DNA from: Anaerofustis stercorihominis DSM 17244
GTDB taxonomy: Bacteria > Bacillota > Clostridia > Eubacteriales > Anaerofustaceae
Length of the DNA: 64,000 nucleotides
NCBI RefSeq assembly: GCF_000154825.1
Contig: NZ_DS560015.1
Coordinates: forward strand, 606,559-670,558
Direction of reading: 5' to 3'
The position numbers and the translations under genes were made by a program. Under the pieces are notes generated by a model that made no database searches, was not told the DNA's origin, and saw nothing but the letters and a program-made list of their open reading frames with translations. Positions 28,400 through 37,044 of this stretch are shown here, in pieces (the first letter of the stretch is position 1; every line of letters starts with the position of its first letter).

Positions 28400-28443
28400 T
28401 TCTTACTCCTTTTAAATTTAAAAAGTGCTAAATTAATTTAGCA

Positions 28444-28797
28444 CTATACATATTCTAAAGTTTCTTCTAAATCCAGCTTTTTTAAATAATTCAAATTTTT
28501 GACTAAAACTTGTCTTTCCTCAATAGTGCAGTCCTTAAAAAGTAAATCTATTTCTCTTACAGTAATAAACATAGACCTTTTGCCTAAATCCAAATCTAAT
28601 AATTCATCTAAACTTATGTTTAAAATATTTGCGATATTTACTATAGTTTGTAGTGATACTTTTGTACTTCCGTTTTCAATATGACTCAAATGGCTTACGG
28701 ATAAATCCACATATTCGGCAAGAGTTTCTTGTGTTATTCCTTGTTTTTTTCTTTGTTGTTTTAATTTTTCTCCTAACATAAGATAGTCTATTTTCAT
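28444..28797 (-). CDS. XRE-family transcriptional regulator
   Basis: 117 aa. HTH_3 domain at 7-62: LKQQRKKQGITQETLAEYVD, then LSVSHLSHIENGSTKVSLQT as recognition helix and scaffold. A short C-terminal region (about 70-117) is helical and may dimerise. It probably regulates its own operon with the 91-aa gene. The ribosome site is weak (GGTGCAGTGA). Confidence 0.9.
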   Translation of the reverse strand: MKIDYLMLGEKLKQQRKKQGITQETLAEYVDLSVSHLSHIENGSTKVSLQTIVNIANILNISLDELLDLDLGKRSMFITVREIDLLFKDCTIEERQVLVKNLNYLKKLDLEETLEYV

Positions 28798-28799
28798 TC

Positions 28800-29034
28800 A
28801 CTGCACCATGTTTTTTGTTTATATTTTATTTAAATTGGTTTCTTAAATACAGAGTTTTAAACCGCTCAACTTTGCTTAGTTTTTTGGATTGTGTGGCAAG
28901 GAAAATATGACAAAACGGCTTATACAAAGGAATTTAAGGGATTTTTGAACCTGCTGATACTATAAATTATATATGAAATTAAAAATCATATGACATTCAC
29001 AAAATGTCATACATTAAAAAAGTAAGTTTTTATG
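28800..29034. other. Intergenic, AT-rich, one short inverted repeat
   Basis: ATGACATT-CACAA-AATGTCAT near 28990-29010 is the only structure seen; it could be an operator or a hairpin. No coding frame is credible. Confidence 0.4.
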
Positions 29035-29225
29035 GGGGCGGGACAGCGGTTCTTTCACAAAATGCGGGCAGCATTTTGTAGAAAATCGAACCGCGTTAAA
29101 GCCGTCACGGCGATTGAGTGAAAGCATTTTATCGAATATTTTTTGCTTTGGAAAAATATTCGCAGGGTTCCTAAGGGACGGAGTCCCTTACACCGGGTTG
29201 TAGGGTGGAACCCTACAGAGTTTAA
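29035..29225. repeat. Mosaic repeat upstream of rubrerythrin
   Basis: Contains TTTCACAAAATGCGGGCAGC and its CGGTTC..GAACCG arms (as at 16860), AAATATT..AATATTCGC palindrome, GGGACGGAGTCCC and a further GTAGGGTGGAACCCTAC hairpin at the right end. Confidence 0.8.
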
Positions 29226-29394
29226 TATAAGCAATAACATTCATAAAAATTTTAAACTAAAAGAATTTTCAACATTATAATTTTAAATAATGTAAATTAA
29301 AAAATCTTATTAAAAATCAAAAATATTTATTAAAACAGTATACATTAGTATATTTTTTCTTCCTCCGTAAAAAATACTAAAAAAGGAGGAAAAA

Positions 29395-29979
29395 ATGGAA
29401 TTTAAAAATAGTCAAACAGTTAAAAACTTAATGAGCTCTTTTGTAGGTGAAAGCGGTGTTTATCAAAGATATTCTTACTATGCAAAAAGAGCAAACAAAG
29501 ATGGATTTAAATACATCGAAGATATTTTCAACGAAACTGCATTAAACGAACTTTATCATGCCAAAAGATTTATGTTCCTTATAAACAAAGAATTACCGGG
29601 AGAAAAAATCATGGTGGATCAAGCAGACTACCCTGTTTTCTACGGAACTACTTTGGAAAACTTAAAATCAGCGGCTCTCGGTGAATACGAAGAAGCATAT
29701 GAAATATATCCTACATTCGCAAACACTGCGAGAGAAGAAGGTTTCAAGGAAGTTGCAACATATTTCGACTTGATTTCGGATGTTGAAAAATTCCACCACA
29801 AAAGATATGACACATTGGCACAAGAAGTTGAAAGAGGTTATTTCCACAGAGAAGGCGACTGCGACTGGATCTGTCTAAAATGCGGTCATCATCACAAAGG
29901 ACCAAACCCTCCTAAAGTTTGTCCTATCTGTGACCATTCCGAAGCATACTTCAAACCGATTTGTCCTTCAGGCAACTAA
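29395..29979 (+). CDS. rbr: Rubrerythrin
   Basis: 194 aa. N-terminal ferritin-like four-helix bundle (1-140) with ESGVYQRYSYYAKRA and NETALNELYHAKRF, EEGFKEVATYFDLI and VEKFHHKRYD carrying di-iron ligands; C-terminal rubredoxin-like domain with CLKCGHHHKGPNPPKVCPIC. NADH-linked peroxide reductase in anaerobes. Very strong ribosome site AAAAAAGGAGGAAAAA suggests high expression. I saw no clear PerR box. Monocistronic with its own terminator. Confidence 0.96.
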   Translation: MEFKNSQTVKNLMSSFVGESGVYQRYSYYAKRANKDGFKYIEDIFNETALNELYHAKRFMFLINKELPGEKIMVDQADYPVFYGTTLENLKSAALGEYEEAYEIYPTFANTAREEGFKEVATYFDLISDVEKFHHKRYDTLAQEVERGYFHREGDCDWICLKCGHHHKGPNPPKVCPICDHSEAYFKPICPSGN

Positions 29980-30005
29980 AAAAAGTGCATTAAGCACTTT
30001 TTTTA
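29980..30005 (+). terminator. Terminator of rubrerythrin
   Basis: AAAGTGC-ATTAA-GCACTTT stem followed by TTTT, directly after the stop. Confidence 0.9.
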
Positions 30006-30192
30006 TTGTCTCTATTTAATATGATTTGACATCTATATTTATTTAATGATAAATATCAATGATTTTTAAATATAAATACATTTTGATTTCTTAAAATACT
30101 ATAATTTAAAACCATATATAATTTACTTGATTACCGAAATTTAACACAAAATTAAACTTTTAAAATTATCATTAATATATCATAATTTTAGC

Positions 30193-30996
30193 TTATCCCT
30201 CATTTTCCATCTCTTCAAGGATTTCATTATATACACTGCTCAGTATCTCTTCACTGTAACCTTTGGCATAAAAGAACGGAAACACTTTATATTTTACCTT
30301 TTCAAGCTCTTCGCCTTTATTTATGTATTTATAAAAACGTTTCTTTATCTTTTCCTTTAATTTTGTATTTTCGCTGATATTCTCGTCTTCGCTTATTATA
30401 TCGTCAATTACGGAATTTACAAGCTTATAATCGTAACCTTTCCTAACGGCACTGTTTATTATTTTATCTCTCTTCTCCCTGTAAAAAAGCTCACTGTGCT
30501 TTTTGTCCTGCTTTGATATGAACTCGCTTAAATTTTCTGTTTCTTCTTCCATACTAAAGCACATCTCCACAGTCTTAAGCACCAAGGAAACATCTATCCC
30601 CTTCTTTATAAGGTCATTCTTTATTTTATTTCTCCCGATAAGAGAAGCGGATTTACTTCTCGTAAAGTTTTCTATATAATCTTCGTCATTTACATACTTA
30701 AGCTCCAAAAGCCTGTTTAAAACATCATTTATCACTATATCGGGAAAGTGTTTCTTACCTAGATAATCAAGGATTTCCCCTTCGCACCTCATGGCATAAG
30801 AAAGGTAATTGAGAGCCATATTAAGAGCAGTATCGTATAAATCGTCGTAGCTTTCTTTTATTAGCTCGTCGATATCAACTTCATCTTCCAATTTAAGTTT
30901 ATTTATGATTTTTTTCTCCAGACGAAGTACTTTTTCATCGTTTATCGTTACGTTATATTCTCTTTTTGTCTTCGTTATTTTTGTTATTACGTCCAC
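30193..30996 (-). CDS. recX: Regulatory protein RecX
   Basis: 267 aa, in the longer Firmicute RecX range. Helical repeats with ALNYLSYAMRCEGEILDYLG, LLELKYVNDEDYIENFTRSK and RNKIKNDLIKKGI are the RecX signatures, followed by two degenerate repeats. RecX inhibits RecA filaments in DNA repair. GTG start after GAAAGGTAATAAA. It lies 40 bases downstream of mtnN on the same strand. Confidence 0.9.
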   Translation of the reverse strand: MDVITKITKTKREYNVTINDEKVLRLEKKIINKLKLEDEVDIDELIKESYDDLYDTALNMALNYLSYAMRCEGEILDYLGKKHFPDIVINDVLNRLLELKYVNDEDYIENFTRSKSASLIGRNKIKNDLIKKGIDVSLVLKTVEMCFSMEEETENLSEFISKQDKKHSELFYREKRDKIINSAVRKGYDYKLVNSVIDDIISEDENISENTKLKEKIKKRFYKYINKGEELEKVKYKVFPFFYAKGYSEEILSSVYNEILEEMENEG

Positions 30997-31036
30997 TTTA
31001 TTACCTTTCTTTTTTATATTTAATGGGCTTAGTCCC

Positions 31037-31723
31037 TTACATTTTCTTTAAAACAGCAATCAGCAATTTCGCACAATTATCACTGGCTTTTCTAAGGTTT
31101 TCTTTAAAGTCCGTACTGGCTCCCTCATCTGCACTGTCGCTTATACCTCTTATCCCGGCAAATGAGATATCATTTATATGACATACCTGAGCGAGAGAAG
31201 CTGTCTCCATATCCGTACAGTATCCGTCGAAAGTCTTTATAAGATACTCTTTATCTTTATTATTTGAAACGAATTTATCCGCAGTCAGTATATTCCCGAA
31301 ATATACACCAAAATCAAAATCATACTTGATATCCTCTGCGATTTCATTGAAAGCTTTGTTCTGAACGAAATATGTAACGTCTATATCGGGAACACATCCG
31401 ACTTCATAACCGAGCTGAGTAACGTCCATATCGCTTTGAACGGTCTTTGTTGATAAAACCACGTCCCCCACTTCGATACCCGTTTTCAGTCCACCAGCAA
31501 CTCCGCAGTTGATCAGAAGATCGGGAGCAAAATTGTCGATTAGTTTTTGAGCAGTACAAGCCATTGCAACCTTTCCCGTAAGGCATTTTACGGCAACGAC
31601 TTTTTTATCATCGATATTACCTATGAAGTATCTGCTTCCCTTTATATCCTCTTCTTTTAAATCTTTCATTTCTTTTTTTATCAAATATAATTCTTCGTCC
31701 ATAGACGCTATTATCCCTATCAT
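31037..31723 (-). CDS. mtnN: 5'-methylthioadenosine/S-adenosylhomocysteine nucleosidase
   Basis: 228 aa, standard length. IGIIASMDEEL (catalytic Glu), INCGVAGGL (substrate loop), DMETASLAQVCH (catalytic Met-Glu ribose-binding motif) and GISDSADEGA (catalytic Asp). Cleaves adenine from MTA and SAH, part of methionine salvage and AI-2 formation, in the cytoplasm. Start after AAAAGGAGATTATT. Probable operon with recX. Confidence 0.96.
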   Translation of the reverse strand: MIGIIASMDEELYLIKKEMKDLKEEDIKGSRYFIGNIDDKKVVAVKCLTGKVAMACTAQKLIDNFAPDLLINCGVAGGLKTGIEVGDVVLSTKTVQSDMDVTQLGYEVGCVPDIDVTYFVQNKAFNEIAEDIKYDFDFGVYFGNILTADKFVSNNKDKEYLIKTFDGYCTDMETASLAQVCHINDISFAGIRGISDSADEGASTDFKENLRKASDNCAKLLIAVLKKM

Positions 31724-31843
31724 AATAATCTCCTTTTATATATATTTTAAAGTTAATAAATAATTAAATCTATTATTAATTAAATCTTAATGTCCTAATA
31801 TTATACTACATTTAAAGCAAATGTAAAATTAAAATATTTTTCT

Positions 31844-31872
31844 TTACTTTATGAAATAAAGTAGTATACTAC
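31844..31872. promoter_or_regulatory. Palindromes upstream of the DUF5698 gene
   Basis: ACTTTAT-GAA-ATAAAGT overlaps into the perfect palindrome GTAGTATACTAC, about 30 bases before the start codon. Possible operator; the regulator is unknown. Confidence 0.4.
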
Positions 31873-31902
31873 AGGTAACAATATAAGTAAGAGGTGCAAA
31901 AA

Positions 31903-32460
31903 ATGGATTTTTTAATGAGTTTTTTAACCAAGACGGGACCTATTGTTTATATGACAATATTCTTTCTCAAAGTACTGGAAATTTCCCTTGATACACTGCG
32001 TATAGTACTTATCAACAAAGGACAGAAAGAGCTTGGAAGTTTGGTAGGGTTCATCGTTATCTTACTTTGGATATTTGTAGCTTCAAGCGTACTCTCAAGC
32101 CTAAGCGAAGATTTGTGGAAGGCTCTTTTTTACGCTCTCGGATACAGCGTAGGGATCTACGTGGGGATAGTGATAGAAAAGAAGATCGCTCTCGGATATG
32201 TAAGTATGGAAATCAACGTGAGAGGGACTGAGGGAGAAAACCTTGCAAATATTTTAAGAGAAAACAACTTCGGTGTTACTATAATGAAAGGCGAAGGATT
32301 TAATCACACAAGATATATCCTTAAACTTCACGTAAACAGAAAAAGAGTGGAAGAAGCCAGAGAAATCGCTTACAACGTCGTACCGGACAGCGTGGTTACC
32401 ATAAACGATATCGTAACGATAGAAGGCGGATATATGTACGGTGTCAGGAGGAGGAGATAA
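31903..32460 (+). CDS. DUF5698/DUF2179 (UPF0316) membrane protein
   Basis: 185 aa from ATG 31903, chosen because AAGAGGTG is six bases ahead; a GTG nine bases upstream would overlap that site. Three hydrophobic spans (ETGPIVYMTIFFLKVLEIS-like start, SLVGFIVILLWIFVASSVL, ALGYSVGIYVGIVIE) followed by a soluble DUF2179 domain (about 100-180). It resembles Bacillus YebE-type UPF0316 proteins; the function is not established. The stop is followed four bases later by a repeat. Confidence 0.85.
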   Translation: MDFLMSFLTKTGPIVYMTIFFLKVLEISLDTLRIVLINKGQKELGSLVGFIVILLWIFVASSVLSSLSEDLWKALFYALGYSVGIYVGIVIEKKIALGYVSMEINVRGTEGENLANILRENNFGVTIMKGEGFNHTRYILKLHVNRKRVEEAREIAYNVVPDSVVTINDIVTIEGGYMYGVRRRR

Positions 32461-32461
32461 G

Positions 32462-32790
32462 CAGTTAAGGGCTGTCCGCCCTTAAAAACCCATTGTAACG
32501 GACTCCGTCCCTTAAGAACCCTGCCCTTTTTTGTCCGAAGAAACAAAAAAGGGATAAAAATTCTTCCGCTCAAGCCGCAGTGGCTTAGCCTTCGGCAAAA
32601 AGGATATTAAACTTAATAAGTCATTCATCCGCAAATCACCTAAATGAGTTATTACTTTTAATAGAATTTAAAACTTTTTTTAAGGCTTAAATCAGTAAAT
32701 TTCAAAATAAAGGATTTCGCTAATAGGGATATTAAACTTAGTGAAGTCATTCACCCGCATATTACCTAAAAGAGATGTTTACTTATTATT
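32462..32790. repeat. Mosaic repeat upstream of TA-like locus B, with a second partial core
   Basis: Left end AAGGGCTGTCCGCCCTTA, then GGACTCCGTCC, the CCCTTTTTTG..CAAAAAAGGG palindrome and core. A second copy of the core (GGATATTAAACTTAGTGAAG.. CACCCGCATATTACC) follows at about 32725-32775. Closely parallel to 27230-27440. Confidence 0.85.
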
Positions 32791-32863
32791 AAATTATAAA
32801 CCTAAAAGAAAATACAAAGAATGATATAGCAAATTTTCGTCACTTTTAAATTAGTTAGAATTG

Positions 32864-32892
32864 TTGACAATAATGAAATTAAAGAATATAAT
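32864..32892 (+). promoter_or_regulatory. Consensus promoter of antisense RNA, locus B
   Basis: TTGACA, 17-base spacer, TATAAT; identical to locus A through the -10. Confidence 0.88.
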
Positions 32893-32898
32893 ATAAAT

Positions 32899-32987
32899 AA
32901 AGAAGGAGCCATAGAGATGAAGGTGGCTTCCTAAGATAGTTTTTTATTCAATAATAACTACTCAGGTCGCAACTGGGTAGTTATTTT
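32899..32987 (+). ncRNA. Putative type I antitoxin RNA, locus B
   Basis: About 90 nt ending at a stem AATAACTAC..GTAGTTATT followed by TTAATTTTT (32952-32990). The 5' end AAGGAGCC..GGTGGCTTCCT can pair with itself. A start codon within gives only MKVAS. It is transcribed towards the toxin gene on the opposite strand and would overlap that mRNA's 3' region, as in TxpA/RatA and Clostridioides type I systems. Confidence 0.7.
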
Positions 32988-33002
32988 AATTTTTCTTATT
33001 TT

Positions 33003-33086
33003 TTAAATAAAGAAACTTAAAATAGCGGCGGCTATCTCAAATAGTAGTATAAGTACTTTTATTATCAGTACGTAATCTATCTTCAT
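33003..33086 (-). CDS. 27-aa hydrophobic peptide, putative type I toxin
   Basis: ATG 33086 follows AAAGGGGGTGGTGCT. The peptide begins MKIDYVLIIKVLILLFEI, continues AAAILSFFI and ends; it is one continuous membrane span. Type I toxins (Fst/Ldr, TxpA, BsrG and the Clostridioides CD-type peptides) share this size and nature. The context fits: own consensus promoter with a 64-base leader and a convergent short RNA with its own strong promoter and terminator. No sequence family is assigned. Confidence 0.7.
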   Translation of the reverse strand: MKIDYVLIIKVLILLFEIAAAILSFFI

Positions 33087-33149
33087 AGCACCACCCCCTT
33101 TATGTAGTAAAGAGGAAACCACCCGCACCTTATTCTACGGCTCGGTATT

Positions 33150-33178
33150 ATTATATACTACCTCGAATGTTTGTTCAA
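33150..33178 (-). promoter_or_regulatory. Promoter of toxin mRNA, locus B
   Basis: Minus strand TTGAAC, 17-base spacer, TATAAT, followed by leader CCGAGCCGTAGAATAAGGTG, almost unchanged from locus A. Confidence 0.85.
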
Positions 33179-33265
33179 TATTTATGGCAAAAGTGGTCAC
33201 TTTTGAGTCACATGTAAAATTTCCGAGTAAAATGATTTACAAAAAATATAACTTTAAATATCTAA

Positions 33266-33295
33266 AAAAGTCCTCGGAAATTTCCGAGGACTTTT
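33266..33295. terminator. Bidirectional terminator
   Basis: Perfect palindrome TCCTCGGAAATTTCCGAGGA flanked by AAAAAG and CTTTTA. It ends the minus-strand genes at 33294-35781 and may shield the TA-like locus from them. Confidence 0.85.
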
Positions 33296-33425
33296 ATTTA
33301 TTCGATTTTCGTTCTTTTATTTTATATATTACAGCAATAATACCCAGTATCGGTCCGGCAATTCCGTAAAAATAAAATATTTTATGAAATGCAGACGGAA
33401 AGACTATACTGTCTCTATAAAACAT
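33294..33425 (-). CDS. Small membrane protein ORF, uncertain start
   Basis: 43 aa from ATG 33425 (MFYRDSIVFPSAFHKIFYFY, then GIAGPILGIIAVIYKIKERK). Hydrophobic coding-like sequence continues upstream in the same frame (ISNLILGVIVFVT) to the end of the 79-aa gene without an ATG or GTG, so the true start may be non-standard or the gene may be a decayed second half. GGAG lies 15 bases before the ATG. Confidence 0.4.
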   Translation of the reverse strand: MFYRDSIVFPSAFHKIFYFYGIAGPILGIIAVIYKIKERKSNK

Positions 33426-33466
33426 AGTTACAAAAACTATAACTCCGAGAATTAAATTTGATATAT

Positions 33467-33706
33467 TTATAAAAAATATTTATCATTACTTTTGACGGCT
33501 GCTGTCAAACTGATACCGAAACAAATCAAATAGATAATAAACATAAATATGGGAGATAAATCAATGACACCGCCGTAACCGACCGATTCTCCGCCGAGAG
33601 AAAACAGACAGGTATCATACATATCCATACCATAATATTCCATATATAAATCAAATAAAAACATTATAAAGGATAACCATCCCAGAGTTATTAAAAATCT
33701 TTTCAT
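33467..33706 (-). CDS. Small two-span membrane protein, unknown
   Basis: 79 aa from ATG 33706, which has GAGGGAAATTAT just ahead (an upstream GTG at 33736 lacks a site). Spans LITLGWLSFIMFLFDLYM and PIFMFIIYLICFGISLTAAV flank a loop LGGESVGYGGVIDLS. Not recognised. Same strand and close to the GNAT-like gene, so probably in one operon ending at 33266-33295. Confidence 0.55.
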   Translation of the reverse strand: MKRFLITLGWLSFIMFLFDLYMEYYGMDMYDTCLFSLGGESVGYGGVIDLSPIFMFIIYLICFGISLTAAVKSNDKYFL

Positions 33707-33732
33707 ATAATTTCCCTCATGCAAAATATAAA

Positions 33733-34227
33733 TCACATTATATCATTCCTGTAAAGACAAAACTTATAATCAAACATACCTGCCGTTTTTAATTTTTTCT
33801 TTTTGAATCCTATGTCCAAAAGACTCTTTACCATATAAGAATTGCTGTTAAGTTCGTCCTGTGACATAATATAATTAATAAACTTGGCTTTGGGATACTT
33901 TTCAAATAATTTTTTATATAATTTTGCTTCGTAGCCGTACCCCATATACTGAGTAAAAATATCTATTTTATCTATTTGTATAAATTGTCTTTGTAAAATC
34001 CCCTTTTTAAGAGTATAAAAACTTATGATACCTATGAAAGAATCATAATCATCCATTATTTTATATGTGCTGATAACTTCTTCCCAGTCATTTAAAGAAA
34101 TTTCACTTAAATTATTTGTAACATCATTTATTTCATCATTCCAATATTCAAGTGAGCTTGATAAAATCAAACTTCCTTCTATACTTTCGGTAAGCTCTTC
34201 CAAACTTCTTATCAGTTCAAACTTCAA
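33733..34227 (-). CDS. Hypothetical protein, possibly GNAT-like
   Basis: 164 aa, soluble. The pattern of a strand FIGIISFYTLKKG, a strand QFIQIDKIDIFTQYMGYGYE, a helix YKKLFEKYPKAKFINYIMS and ending SYMVKSLLDIGFKKKKLKTA is suggestive of an acetyltransferase (YMGYGYE in the place of the CoA loop Q/RxxGxG/A), but the match is weak. TTG start after AAGGGTGAATTATC. It lies 12 bases after the M50 gene. Confidence 0.45.
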   Translation of the reverse strand: MKFELIRSLEELTESIEGSLILSSSLEYWNDEINDVTNNLSEISLNDWEEVISTYKIMDDYDSFIGIISFYTLKKGILQRQFIQIDKIDIFTQYMGYGYEAKLYKKLFEKYPKAKFINYIMSQDELNSNSYMVKSLLDIGFKKKKLKTAGMFDYKFCLYRNDIM

Positions 34228-34239
34228 GATAATTCACCC

Positions 34240-35781
34240 TTATTTATCTTCTTTTACAATCCCTCTTTCAACCGCCTTATCATGTGCGGCATGAAGAAGC
34301 TCTATCTCCCCTTCCAGTTCCGTTTCGTAAGGATAAGAAGAAGATATCCTCTTAAACGCATCAATCTGTTCTTTAGCTTTATATTCGTCCTCATTATAAA
34401 GAAGTTCATAAGCATAAAGCTGTCTTCTTCTGGATACATAGTTGTTCTTCGTAGTTTCTATATATCTCTTAAGGTCATCATTCATGAGCCTGTCTATTTC
34501 ATACTTGTCACATTCTCCCATAAGCTCTAAAAACAAAAGTTCACATCTAAGCTCACTTTTATGAACGCTAAGCATATCCGTCAAGTTATCAAGGGAATAT
34601 AAAATCAGTTCCTTTGCTTTATCGAATTCTTTCTTGTCTACCAGATAATTACATTTTAAAGTCACCATAGCACTTACGAGAGGGTTTAGATAATCCGCTC
34701 TTTCATCCACATCAAAAAGGCTTTCGTCCATATCTTTAAGCCTGATTCCTTTTGTAAGGAGTCCGTTTATTTTAAGCTGAGAATAAAATGCTTTCTTCGA
34801 ATTGATATCTTCATCCAAATATAACGCATTTGCTCCGTCGTTCGCAATCCCGCCTATTTTTCTGGGAATCCCGTTTAACAGACCAAAGTATAAGCTTAGT
34901 CCGACTCCCATAATAAGCCCTTCCGATAAGAATATCACATAAGGAAGCATTATATACGAAATAAGACATATCCCGCCGAAAATGAAGTTCATTATAACTC
35001 CGCCAAGTGAATACAAAAAGTTTGGGAAATCATATTTATCATCTTTCACATCGGGAGGTATCATCAGACACTGTCCGCCCGTACCGGGGATATGATATCT
35101 TTTATAAGTCATTTTGCCGTTGTTCTTAACGAACATCATATTGCCGATCCTAAAGGAAGCAAACTCGTATCCGCTGAGTTTACCGAAGATAAAATGACCG
35201 CCCTCGTGTATTATTATTGATACATAAGAAAGTATACTCGCCCACACAATAAAGAAAAGAAGGCTTTCAAATCCATGGAATACATCCCAGCCTTTTAGGA
35301 ATACCAATGCTACGATTACCGAGAGTATCAAAAGCATTACCATGTTGGGAAGCATATCGTATTTGCCTCCGCCCACGTCCATGCTTTTATTTTGATTATT
35401 GTTTTGTTTTGACGTATTTAAACCATTTTGGTTATCATTGTTTTCGCCCCTGTCGATTCCTTCAATATCCGATTTATAATAATTCTCTTCGTTCTCATCA
35501 TAATCGGAAATGCTATCCTCTTCTTCAGCTGAATAATCCTTATTATCGTTTAAGAAATGACCTTTGTTTTCCTCATAAGAGTCACTTATATCATCAGGTT
35601 TACTATCATCAATATTTTCATTCACTTCTTTGTTTAATCCTTCGTTAAAGTCTTTCCCGCCAAAGAGCAGAGCATCTTTTGCTATATCGCTTTCTTTGTT
35701 TAATATCTTCTCGTCGTCCGTCAAATAAGGCATAAGGAAATCATCGAATGATTTTAATCCCTTTTTATCATTATCTTTCAT
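34240..35781 (-). CDS. M50-family membrane zinc metalloprotease (site-2 protease-like)
   Basis: About 513 aa from ATG 35781, preceded by AACGGTGATTAT. Residues 1-140 are acidic, low-complexity and rich in Asn/Asp/Glu; membrane spans follow. The zinc motif is IIIHEGGHFIFGKLSGYEF (about 193), and the third ligand motif is likely NGIPRKIGGIANDG (about 310). The C-terminal 170 residues are helical and TPR-like, rather than a PDZ. It likely cleaves membrane proteins; the substrate is unknown. The acidic N-terminal region is unusual for M50 proteases. Confidence 0.85.
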   Translation of the reverse strand: MKDNDKKGLKSFDDFLMPYLTDDEKILNKESDIAKDALLFGGKDFNEGLNKEVNENIDDSKPDDISDSYEENKGHFLNDNKDYSAEEEDSISDYDENEENYYKSDIEGIDRGENNDNQNGLNTSKQNNNQNKSMDVGGGKYDMLPNMVMLLILSVIVALVFLKGWDVFHGFESLLFFIVWASILSYVSIIIHEGGHFIFGKLSGYEFASFRIGNMMFVKNNGKMTYKRYHIPGTGGQCLMIPPDVKDDKYDFPNFLYSLGGVIMNFIFGGICLISYIMLPYVIFLSEGLIMGVGLSLYFGLLNGIPRKIGGIANDGANALYLDEDINSKKAFYSQLKINGLLTKGIRLKDMDESLFDVDERADYLNPLVSAMVTLKCNYLVDKKEFDKAKELILYSLDNLTDMLSVHKSELRCELLFLELMGECDKYEIDRLMNDDLKRYIETTKNNYVSRRRQLYAYELLYNEDEYKAKEQIDAFKRISSSYPYETELEGEIELLHAAHDKAVERGIVKEDK

Positions 35782-35841
35782 ATAATCACCGTTTCTTAAA
35801 ATACTTGCTACTATATTAACATAATAGTTATTTATTATCAA

Positions 35842-37044
35842 ATTATAAAAAGTTTCACCCTACACCGATATTTGAGCTAACGTGATAAGTCTAAAAAGTT
35901 TTAAATAATTAAAGTGATTTATAGTGATTTACAAATTATCATGATGGAATTTACTGCATTGAATAACTGCGAAATCATATTATTAAATCGATAGTAATAT
36001 ATCAAGTTTAATAATCATACCACGAAGGCTAAGTATACGCGTGTAGAGAGTCTATCTATACATTTTATTGCTGACCTAAAATCCCCTATGGGATTTTGAA
36101 ATATATTTAAAATTTAAAACTTGACTGTGTCAAAATAAAAGTAAACAGGATTTTATTATGTAGTAAAACAAATAAGCCTAAGGGACATTTATTAATAAAA
36201 AGCAACTTAAAAATCACAATTATTACTTTTAAAATTCAATTCAAATCAACTGTTAAATAATTTCTTCTTAAACTTAAATTCCGAGCATATTTAAATCTAA
36301 TATATATTCTTCAAAATATTAAGCAGAGGAAATCATACTTTAGATTTTTATGATGATTTGTACCAATAAAATCGAAAGATTACTTTTTAAAAGATTTTAT
36401 AATCATTTAAATATTTCTAATATGATTTAACAAAAAGTAAAATTAATAAAATTTATTATAATTACCATGATAATTCTATGACTCACTCCTTAAATACAAA
36501 CAAATGAATAAAGTAATGTTCTATATTTGTTAAAGAATATATCAATAAAAATCAACAGTTAAAATTATTCCTAAAACTTGAACTAATAAGATTTTTGAGA
36601 TAGATTTCATTTGATTGACTGATACAAAAATAAGTTTCCATTTATCATTTTTTACTATTTTCATTTAATTATTTCATTAAGTATTATAGAATATTGCAAG
36701 AAATAACAGCGGATACAAACACTATCAATAAATATAAAAAAGTTATTACTATACTTCCTCTAATAAACAGCTGTTCTGCATTTTGAAAGATGAAAAGATA
36801 TCTTAATAAGAAGAACTGTAAGACACTATAGAATTTATAATCATATATCAAATACGTTTTGTGATATAATTAATCTATAATATCAAATGACTTTTAGACT
36901 GTATATAACCATGGTTTACTACGATTTTAATAAATAAAATCTACTATTTATTCATGCAAAAGCCTTTTTACATGCTGCAAAAGGTATTTGATAGACTTTA
37001 AATATCACTATAGCTATCATAGAATAAAAAAAGGAGAATAGCTA
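35842..37044. other. 1.2-kb AT-rich intergenic region with one decayed repeat
   Basis: At 36010-36130 is a worn copy of the local repeat right half (CCACGAAGGCTAAG, then GACCTAAAATCCCCTATGGG). Near 36853 TGTGATATAAT is a possible extended -10 promoter about 180 bases ahead of the XRE gene. AAAAGCC..GGTATTTGATAG near 36960 has weak pairing. No coding frame with a ribosome site was found. Confidence 0.5.

Noticed and set aside
36010..36130. Possible independent hairpin RNA
   Set aside because: The sequence is a worn copy of the repeat right half (CCACGAAGGCTAAG and the GACCTAAAA arm).
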